A stretch of 64,000 bases of DNA from Winogradskyella echinorum. Its GTDB lineage: Bacteria; Bacteroidota; Bacteroidia; Flavobacteriales; Flavobacteriaceae. The notes beneath the pieces are model-generated. The model was not told where the DNA came from, did no database searches, and saw only the letters and a list, made by a program, of their open reading frames with translations. Position 1 is the stretch's first letter. Each line of letters opens with the position of its first letter. The translations under genes and the position numbers were made by a program. This document shows positions 56,001-61,633 of this stretch, one piece after another. The stretch spans positions 111,798-175,797 of the forward strand of contig NZ_JACOQD010000005.1 of NCBI RefSeq assembly GCF_014297365.1, in the 5' to 3' direction.

Positions 56001-56076
56001 AATGTACGATACTGCTAAAAAAGGTGATGCTGCAGAATCTTTAAAGAAGAAAGTTAAAGAGGAAGACGAAGCATAA
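53032..56076 (+). CDS. secDF: Fused protein translocase subunit SecDF
   Basis: A proton-motive-force-driven accessory of the SecYEG channel, here one 1014-residue polypeptide. It has an N-terminal helix, LGLDLKGGI (near 102), the P1 base and head domains (base near 195-265, head near 408-500), six SecD helices from about 518 (IFADVALLFNILLIFGVLASLGAVLTLPGIAGIVLT), then the SecF half beginning near 693 (KKRKIAYVISGVFIIVSIGSLF) with its P4 domain and five or six further helices (DDTVVVFDRIREF, NTSVTTLVVLLAMFAFG). An insertion of about 60 residues rich in Glu, Asn and Asp lies in the P1 region (near 285-345). A terminator follows. Confidence 0.97.
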   Translation: MQNKGIIKLFAILFGLVSIYQLSFTFKANQIEEEAKNAAIAKFADTEDDYQTKRNLSEVRYIDSLKTEKIKVGEEFEPIEVYNLGVSQYTYSEVEKNAMKLGLDLKGGINAIIQISVKDILKGLTNNSKDPVFNKALEDAEELQKDAQESYLESFFRAFDAIKGDTKLASPDIFANRDLSDVIKFDMSDDEVKGIIETKIDESIESAFEVLRNRIDGFGVSSPNIQRLGNSGRILIELPGAKDKKRVIELMTTTAQLQFWETYKNQDVVPYILQVNQALVEANKAKETPENDEVAEAGVEQDSTSNAIDELTGQIATDSTDVAETNPLGIQGYGGGSVVGVFLAKDKEKVLSHLNDPKNRATLPAEMRYIKFVWGIQEKDSEYSELYAIKTNRDVEPPLSGSVITDARQDYDQLSRPAVSMQMNAKGAKIWEEMTKKAYETQGYIAIVLDNIVYSAPSVSTGPIAGGNSQISGAFSLTEAVDLANVLRAGKLPASAEIVQAEEIGPSLGQEAIDSGMKSFLIALAFVLLWMIFYYGKAGIFADVALLFNILLIFGVLASLGAVLTLPGIAGIVLTIGISVDANVLIFERIREELAKGKSQKESIKDGFSNALSSILDANITTGLTALILFVFGTGPIKGFATTLIIGILTSLFTAIFITRLLIDWWIGRGGKLDFSTAMTKGLFNNVNINFLKKRKIAYVISGVFIIVSIGSLFTNKLDQGIDFVGGRTYQVRFEQPVSIEEVKGDLNAVFNSSEVKTIGGDNQLKISTKYKVEENSTEVDEEVQSKLFGALQKYLPDGMTYQEFLDGSGEGKIGKMSSSKVSPTIADDIKKSSFWAVLGSLVVVFLYILFRFKKWQFSLGAVAAVFHDVLIVLGIFSLTWKFMPFSMEIDQAFIAAILTVIGYSLNDTVVVFDRIREFLNEHTSWKLDKTINASLNSTLSRTLNTSVTTLVVLLAMFAFGADSLRGLLFALIVGVVVGTYSSMFIATPLMYDTAKKGDAAESLKKKVKEEDEA

Positions 56077-56114
56077 ATTTTAAATATTGTTATTCTGAAA
56101 GTGTTTCAGAATCT

Positions 56115-56148
56115 AAAAAGCCTTTCTGAAAAGAGAGGCTTTTTTTTG
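56115..56148 (+). terminator. Terminator of secDF
   Basis: AAAAAGCCTTTCT pairs, with one bulge or mismatch, with AGAGAGGCTTTTT around a short GAAA loop and ends in eight T. Confidence 0.8.
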
Positions 56149-56173
56149 TATGTATTAAGTTTATGCTTATGCG

Positions 56174-57034
56174 TTAATGAGTTTCAATCCAATCATGAGT
56201 CATTTTCCAAAGTGAGTCTTTAAACTTACTTCTAAAGAATCCAAAATGACCAGCATTTTCAATATCCATATCTTTAGGGGTAATATGTCGTCTATCAATA
56301 GTAGCATTTGTAAACTGTTTTGTTAACCAGTCTACTGAAACTTTTGTAGCATATTCATCCCTTGGAAAGCTTAATGAGAGTAAATTTTTATTAAAGTTAT
56401 TGAATTGAAGGTCTTCAAAATTATATTCACTCAAAAAATAATCTTTATGTTTACCCCAACGCATCCATTGGTAAGCCATTTGTTTTGGTAAATTTTCAAA
56501 GAGTCCGATTTTTTTAGCAGGAAAATAACCAAATACCGGAGTTAATGCCGGAATCATTAAATACCAAAAGGTAAACATTTTAAATCGTTCAAAACCTTTC
56601 CAGTGTTTCCAATAACCGCTTTGAGAAGCAATGGTAATTATTGTATCTATATGAGAAATAGCCGTGTTGAATCCTAAAATTTGACCGCCAATACTGTGGG
56701 TTACAATTATGAGTTTGTGCTCAGGATGTTGTGATTTAGCATATGCCGTCACAGTTGCCTGATCATTTTCTCCCCAAGCTCTTAGGTTAATGGTGTTTCG
56801 TTTTAAGTTGGAGATGTTTGAGTCCGATTTACCAATGCCATAATAATCGAAGGTATAAACCGTATAGCCTAATTCTGAAAAGTAGTTTGCAAACTTATAA
56901 TAATAATGCTGTAGAACTCCAGTAGCAGAGGATATAACAATGCTTTTGTTATTAGAGTTTTTGGGAGTAAAAATTGTAAGACTTAAATCGTGACTTAGTG
57001 GTGTATTGATACGTATATCTAACGGTTTACTCAT
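56174..57034 (-). CDS. Alpha/beta-hydrolase (serine aminopeptidase-like)
   Basis: The 286 residues show an alpha/beta-hydrolase core: VISSATGVLQHYYYKFANYFSELGY, the nucleophile elbow THSIGGQ (Ser114) and a C-terminal His in ENAGHFGFFRSK. No signal peptide. The substrate is unknown. Its start overlaps the end of the DUF192 gene by 8 nt, so lgt, the DUF192 gene and this gene form one operon. Confidence 0.8.
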   Translation of the reverse strand: MSKPLDIRINTPLSHDLSLTIFTPKNSNNKSIVISSATGVLQHYYYKFANYFSELGYTVYTFDYYGIGKSDSNISNLKRNTINLRAWGENDQATVTAYAKSQHPEHKLIIVTHSIGGQILGFNTAISHIDTIITIASQSGYWKHWKGFERFKMFTFWYLMIPALTPVFGYFPAKKIGLFENLPKQMAYQWMRWGKHKDYFLSEYNFEDLQFNNFNKNLLSLSFPRDEYATKVSVDWLTKQFTNATIDRRHITPKDMDIENAGHFGFFRSKFKDSLWKMTHDWIETH

Positions 57035-57428
57035 TAGTTGACGTATAGCTTATCTTATCACCTATAGCAAGTTGCCACTCATCAAAAAGCCCTCCATTAA
57101 TCTCTAAAACATATTTGGCTGGTGCTTCTGAAGGGAGGGAAGTTTCATCAAAAGGTTTAGCATTTTTCTGAACACTAACGATAGTTTTGTTCTCAGCTAT
57201 GTAAATGATATCAAGAGGAATTTTAGTATTTTTCATATAGAAGCTTCTAAAATCTGTATCAGAAAATATAAATAACATACCATGGTTGGCTTCTAATTTA
57301 TTACGATACATTAAACCAGTTTGCGTTTCGTAATCGTTATCGGCAATTTCTATATCAATTGTTTTTATTACAGTATCAGAATCTGCTTTTTTAATTGCTA
57401 AAATGCCTTCTTTCTTAAACTTAACCAC
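57027..57428 (-). CDS. DUF192 domain protein (signal peptide interrupted upstream)
   Basis: The intact 133-residue frame, opening with GTG at 57428, carries a whole DUF192 domain: VIKTIDIEIADNDYETQTGLMYRNKLEANHGMLFIFSDTDFRSFYMKNTKIPLDIIYI and AKYVLEINGG. The natural start is almost certainly the ATG at 57530, overlapping the lgt stop in TAATG; from there the codons read a lipoprotein signal but codon 18 is TAA (57479-57477). Downstream restart at GTG would yield a cytoplasmic protein lacking the lipobox; no good ribosome site supports it. Either a nonsense mutation, a readthrough case or a base-call error. Confidence 0.6.
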   Translation of the reverse strand: MVKFKKEGILAIKKADSDTVIKTIDIEIADNDYETQTGLMYRNKLEANHGMLFIFSDTDFRSFYMKNTKIPLDIIYIAENKTIVSVQKNAKPFDETSLPSEAPAKYVLEINGGLFDEWQLAIGDKISYTSTNE

Positions 57429-57530
57429 AACTTGATCTTCGGATTTTGTGGCCTTTTCTTCTTTACAGTTAAGAACTTATAAAAATACTAAGAAGATTAG
57501 TGGGTATTTTAGTATGGTCTTAAAATGCAT
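57429..57530 (-). pseudogene. Interrupted lipoprotein signal of the DUF192 gene
   Basis: Reading from ATG 57530: MHFKTILKYPLIFLVFL, then TAA at 57479-57477, then VLNCKEEKATKSEDQVV, in frame with the DUF192 domain. Without the stop codon this would be a classical lipoprotein signal peptide with lipobox VLNC. A single base change (for example TCA or TTA to TAA) explains it. Confidence 0.75.
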
Positions 57531-58366
57531 TATGCCAATTTGTTTTTTGGTTTATAAACAAACATAAAGTAGAGACCTATAAGTATAAATGGAATACTTA
57601 GAAGTTGACCATTATTTAGGACATCACCGAAAAAAGCTGCTAAATTCTCATCTCCTTGGGGCTCTTTTAAATATTCAACAAAGAATCGTACAGTCATAAG
57701 AAGTACTAAAAACAGTCCAAATAAGAAGCCTTGTTGTTCTGATTTTTTGGTTTTCCAATAGAAATAAAATAGAATTAAAAATACAAAGACATAAAAGAAT
57801 GCTTCGTATAATTGTGCAGGATGACGTGCAAAAGTTTCACCATTTTGTTTAAATATAACTCCTAAAGCACTATCTGTTTTAATACCTACAATTTCAGAAT
57901 TAATAAAATTACCTATTCTTACAAATACAGCTCCTAAAGCCACAGCAACAACGACTCTATCTAAAATCCAAATAACAGTTTTTTTCAATACTTTTTTGTT
58001 ATAGAGATACATAGAGATAATCATACCAATTGCAGCACCATGACTCGCTAAACCTTGAAAGCCCGTAAATTCAAATCCACCTTTAAATTTAAAGGGTAGA
58101 AAGATGCTAAAAAAATCTTCGGTAATTAGTTCTGACTGGTAGAATATTACATGTCCTAATCTAGCGCCAAGCATTATTCCTAATACAGAATAAATAAAAA
58201 GCGAATCTAAAGATTCATCTGATTGTCCTTCATTTCTATAAATACGTTTAGTAATGTAGAAGCCTAAAATAAAAGCGATTATCCACATCATGCTATAAAA
58301 ATGAAGTGTAAAAAAGCCTAAATCTATTCCTTTAGTAGGATTCCAATCTATTTGTAATAAATGCAT
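57530..58366 (-). CDS. lgt: Prolipoprotein diacylglyceryl transferase
   Basis: Transfers diacylglycerol from phosphatidylglycerol to the lipobox Cys of prolipoproteins. The 278-residue protein has seven hydrophobic helices, HG at 109-110, and the signature RIGNFINSEIVG (150-161) with the essential Arg150. The window holds many lipoproteins (Cys17-22 lipoboxes) that it would modify. It overlaps the DUF192 start by one base in a TAATG junction, so the downstream genes should be translationally coupled. Confidence 0.97.
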   Translation of the reverse strand: MHLLQIDWNPTKGIDLGFFTLHFYSMMWIIAFILGFYITKRIYRNEGQSDESLDSLFIYSVLGIMLGARLGHVIFYQSELITEDFFSIFLPFKFKGGFEFTGFQGLASHGAAIGMIISMYLYNKKVLKKTVIWILDRVVVAVALGAVFVRIGNFINSEIVGIKTDSALGVIFKQNGETFARHPAQLYEAFFYVFVFLILFYFYWKTKKSEQQGFLFGLFLVLLMTVRFFVEYLKEPQGDENLAAFFGDVLNNGQLLSIPFILIGLYFMFVYKPKNKLA

Positions 58367-58483
58367 AGGTATATAATTGAGTTGTAAATATAATATTTTG
58401 AAAGTGATTGAAAATGAGATTAACTTAATATTATATCTATACTCGGTTAAAATTATTGCAATAATTTTTAATAAGAAATAGTA

Positions 58484-58717
58484 TTACTTTTCTTTTGGTG
58501 GAACAGGATCAAAACCTTTGCCTCCCCATGGATGACAACTAAAAATCCGTTTCAAAGCTAATTTACCTCCTTTAAAAAAACCATGGACCTCTAATGCTTC
58601 CTTAGTATAATGAGAACAAGTAGGCTGATATCTGCAAGTTGCTGGAGTTATTGGTGAAATAAAGGTTTGATAAATTTTAATTATAAATAGAAAAGGTGCA
58701 ATTAGAATTTTTTTCAT
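58484..58717 (-). CDS. yidD: Membrane protein insertion efficiency factor YidD
   Basis: The 77 residues match YidD exactly in pattern: [63 protein letters not shown], with the three conserved Cys. It assists YidC-dependent membrane insertion, inner face of the membrane. It is 117 nt upstream of lgt and 46 nt downstream of cysS, all on the - strand, with a small hairpin in the gap to cysS. Confidence 0.95.
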   Translation of the reverse strand: MKKILIAPFLFIIKIYQTFISPITPATCRYQPTCSHYTKEALEVHGFFKGGKLALKRIFSCHPWGGKGFDPVPPKEK

Positions 58718-58730
58718 AATCGTGGTATAG

Positions 58731-58752
58731 TCCTTTCCTTTGGAAAGGATTT
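58731..58752. repeat. Small hairpin between cysS and yidD
   Basis: TCCTTTCC (58731-58738) and GGAAAGGA (58742-58749) form a tight 8-bp stem with a 3-nt loop. It lacks a T run on the - strand used by both genes, so it may stabilise rather than terminate the cysS transcript. Confidence 0.4.
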
Positions 58753-58763
58753 AAGATAGACCT

Positions 58764-60245
58764 CTAATTAGTCGTAAAAGTGGTTCCATCCCTACTATCG
58801 TTAAGTTGTATGCCAGCTTCTGCTAGTTCATCTCTAATTTTATCAGATAAGGCAAAGTCTTTATTTATTCTTGCCTCTTTTCTAAGATTAATTAAAATCT
58901 CAACAGCTCCAGTAAGCTTGTCTGTACCAGTGTTATCTTTAGAAACATTAGTTAATCCTAAAATATCGAAGGTAAAAGTATTGATACTTGCCTTTAACAA
59001 CTCAAGATCTTCTGCAGTTACTGTAGCACTACCATCCTTTATTTGATTGATATACTTTGCAGCATCAAATAAATGCGCTATTAATATCGGAGTATTAAAA
59101 TCATCATTCATAGCGTCGTAACATTTCTGTTTCCACGAAGGGACATCGAAAGAAGATGAGTCGCTAGTTTTTAAATTATCAATAAGTTTAATGGCTTCCA
59201 TTAATCTATTAAAACCTTTATCTGCAGCTTTAAGACCAGCATCAGTTAAATCTAAAACACTTTTGTAAGAGGCTTGCATCATAAAAAAGCGGACAACCAT
59301 AGGGTTATATCCTTGAGACATTTTATCATTATCGCCAGAAAGTAATTCTGCAGGATTGATATAATTGCCTGTAGATTTACTCATACGAGCACCATTTAAT
59401 TCAAGCATATTAGCATGCATCCAGTATTTTACAGGATTTTTACCTTTAGCGGCTTTGTTTTGGGCAATTTCACATTCGTGATGCGGAAATTTTAAATCCA
59501 TTCCACCTCCATGAATATCAAAATACTCGCCAAGATATTTAGTACTCATAGCTGTACACTCTAAGTGCCAACCAGGAAACCCATCGCTCCAAGGGGAAGG
59601 CCAACGCATAATGTGAGAGGGTTCTGCTTTTTTCCAAAGAGCAAAATCCTGAGGATTCTTTTTATCACTTTGTCCATCTAGTGTACGTGTGTTGTGTATT
59701 AAATCTTCAAGCTTACGTTTGCTTAAAATTCCGTACTCATTAGATTCATTGTATTTATGAACATCAAAGTAAACCGAACCATTAACAACATAAGCAAATC
59801 CATTATCTATTATAGTTTCAATTAATTCTATTTGTTCAATAATATGACCAGTTGCAGTAGGTTCTATACTTGGAGGTAAAAAATTAAAAGTGTTAAGTAC
59901 ATTATGAAAATCTACAGTATAACGCTGTACAATTTCCATAGGTTCAATAGCTTCTAATCTTGCTTTTTTTGTAATCTTATCTTCACCAACATCGTCATCA
60001 TTTTCTAAATGTCCAGCATCAGTAATATTACGAACATAACGTACTTTATAGCCTAAGTGTTTAAAGTAACGAAAAATCATGTCGAAAGACATAAATGTTC
60101 TTACATTACCTAAATGAACATTACTATAAACTGTTGGGCCACAAACATACATACCAACATGACCAGGTGTAATAGGTGTAAAAAGTTCCTTTTCTCCAGA
60201 AAGCGTATTGTATATTTTTATGTGTTGACTATCGTATAATGGCAT
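58764..60245 (-). CDS. cysS: Cysteinyl-tRNA synthetase
   Basis: A class I synthetase charging tRNA-Cys. The start ATG at 60245 yields [15 protein letters not shown]; an ATG 27 nt further out adds a non-conserved leader and is rejected. The 493 residues show the zinc Cys35 in [13 protein letters not shown] of the HIGH motif (44-47), the [14 protein letters not shown] and HHECEIAQ blocks with further zinc ligands, the KMSKS motif MSKSTGN, and the C-terminal DALR-like domain. Length normal. The folE gene lies upstream on the same strand, 56 nt away. Confidence 0.96.
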   Translation of the reverse strand: MPLYDSQHIKIYNTLSGEKELFTPITPGHVGMYVCGPTVYSNVHLGNVRTFMSFDMIFRYFKHLGYKVRYVRNITDAGHLENDDDVGEDKITKKARLEAIEPMEIVQRYTVDFHNVLNTFNFLPPSIEPTATGHIIEQIELIETIIDNGFAYVVNGSVYFDVHKYNESNEYGILSKRKLEDLIHNTRTLDGQSDKKNPQDFALWKKAEPSHIMRWPSPWSDGFPGWHLECTAMSTKYLGEYFDIHGGGMDLKFPHHECEIAQNKAAKGKNPVKYWMHANMLELNGARMSKSTGNYINPAELLSGDNDKMSQGYNPMVVRFFMMQASYKSVLDLTDAGLKAADKGFNRLMEAIKLIDNLKTSDSSSFDVPSWKQKCYDAMNDDFNTPILIAHLFDAAKYINQIKDGSATVTAEDLELLKASINTFTFDILGLTNVSKDNTGTDKLTGAVEILINLRKEARINKDFALSDKIRDELAEAGIQLNDSRDGTTFTTN

Positions 60246-60301
60246 GTTGCAAATATGAAAATTGAATAACAAAGCTAAAGAACTAGCTTAGAGAAAACAA
60301 G

Positions 60302-60979
60302 TTAAAATTGAGTGTCTAATTGAATGTAGTCTAAAAATTCTCTGCGAGTTTCTTTCTCTTTAAATTTACCTCCAAATTCCGAGGTTACAGTACTACTTTC
60401 AATATCTCTAATTCCTCGAGAATTAACACATAAATGTTTGGCATCAATAACACAAGCTACATCTTCAGTTCCTAAAACATTTTGAAGTTCTTTTACAATT
60501 TGAATAGTTAAACGCTCTTGTACTTGTGGGCGTTTTGCAAAATAATCTACAATTCTATTCATTTTAGACAAACCAACTACAGTTCCATTAGAGATATAAG
60601 CGACATGAGCTCGTCCGACAATTGGTAATAAATGATGCTCGCAAGTAGAATAAACGGTTATGTTTTTTTCTACTAACATTTCTCCATACTTGTACTTATT
60701 ATCAAATGTAGAAGCATTTGGTTTTTTATCAGGGTTTAAACCTCCAAAAATCTCATTCACAAACATTTTTGCAACACGGTTTGGGGTTCCACTAAGGCTG
60801 TCGTCATTTAAATCTAAACCTAAGGTTTCTAAAATATGTCTAACATCATCCTTAATAATATCTATTTTTTCGCTATTAGATAACTCAAAAGCATCAGCCC
60901 TCATTGGAGTATCGCTAGAAGAACCTATATGGTCGTCACCAAGAGCATCAATATCATTAAAATCACTTTCAATTTTCAT
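60302..60979 (-). CDS. folE: GTP cyclohydrolase I
   Basis: Converts GTP to 7,8-dihydroneopterin triphosphate, the first folate/pterin step. The 225 residues show TCEHHLLPIVGRAHVAY (zinc Cys113, His115, His116), GLSKMNRIVDYFAKRPQVQERLT and CVNSRGIRD near the C terminus. The N-terminal ~40 residues are acidic and variable, as in many bacteria. It is the first gene of a likely folE-cysS transcript; it also feeds queE through preQ0 synthesis. Confidence 0.96.
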   Translation of the reverse strand: MKIESDFNDIDALGDDHIGSSSDTPMRADAFELSNSEKIDIIKDDVRHILETLGLDLNDDSLSGTPNRVAKMFVNEIFGGLNPDKKPNASTFDNKYKYGEMLVEKNITVYSTCEHHLLPIVGRAHVAYISNGTVVGLSKMNRIVDYFAKRPQVQERLTIQIVKELQNVLGTEDVACVIDAKHLCVNSRGIRDIESSTVTSEFGGKFKEKETRREFLDYIQLDTQF

Positions 60980-61171
60980 TGTAAAAAAAATTAATCAACT
61001 ATAAAACAAGAAGCAAAGATAAACAATAAAAACAGTATCGCTGAGGTAGGAGTTTTATTATTATAACTGTTATATTGTTAAAACCGTTAAAATGCCAATA
61101 ACCTTGACGAACTAACGACGGTTTTCCTAAAATTTTCTTAATTTTCGAAATTCAATAATTTAGATTAATCC

Positions 61172-61621
61172 ATGAAAAAATTATTAATTATTTTATCCAT
61201 TGCACTAGTCCCTCTATGTATGTCTGGTCAAGAATCCAAACAAAAAAATCCGTTACCAATAGCTAAGTATAATGAGAATGTAAAATTGCCACTAACGGCA
61301 AAAGAACGTGCTCAAATTATTGAAGTTTATGGTGATTCTGCAGATAAACTTGTTTTTAATAACCCACATCAGCTTAAGACCATTAAGCATATACTTAGAA
61401 ATAGGGTTGAAATTAAGTTGATAACAGATCAAGGGAGTAAAAAACCATGTCCAAAAATTTCTGAAGTTTACCTTTTTGATGATTTTGAGGCAGAGCCTAA
61501 ATTTAATCCAAACAACTTTAATCCATTGAAGTATGATTTTAATTTCTACGCAAGGGGTGCAGCAATGTATCAGGTAGATAACACAAATTATTACATCATT
61601 ATAAAGTCCCAATATCAATAA
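61172..61621 (+). CDS. Small secreted protein before a giant adhesin
   Basis: I do not recognise this 149-residue protein. It has a signal peptide (about 1-19; LCMSGQ) and a mature part with no Cys except one, containing KLPLTAKERAQIIEVYGDSADKLVFNNP and SEVYLFDDFEAEPKFNPNNFNPLKYDFNFYARGAAMYQVDNTNYYIIIKSQYQ, predicted beta-rich. It is 12 nt upstream of the adhesin gene on the same strand, so they are almost certainly co-transcribed. It may be a periplasmic or cell-surface partner of the adhesin (inference). Confidence 0.55.
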   Translation: MKKLLIILSIALVPLCMSGQESKQKNPLPIAKYNENVKLPLTAKERAQIIEVYGDSADKLVFNNPHQLKTIKHILRNRVEIKLITDQGSKKPCPKISEVYLFDDFEAEPKFNPNNFNPLKYDFNFYARGAAMYQVDNTNYYIIIKSQYQ

Positions 61622-61633
61622 TCCCTCTACAAA

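Noticed and set aside
57027..57428. Calling the DUF192 frame simply a complete cytoplasmic gene
   Set aside because: The TAATG coupling with lgt and the continued lipoprotein signal in frame show that its natural start is upstream and interrupted.
60246..60272. Upstream ATG as the cysS start
   Set aside because: Adds nine non-conserved residues; the family start fits [13 protein letters not shown].
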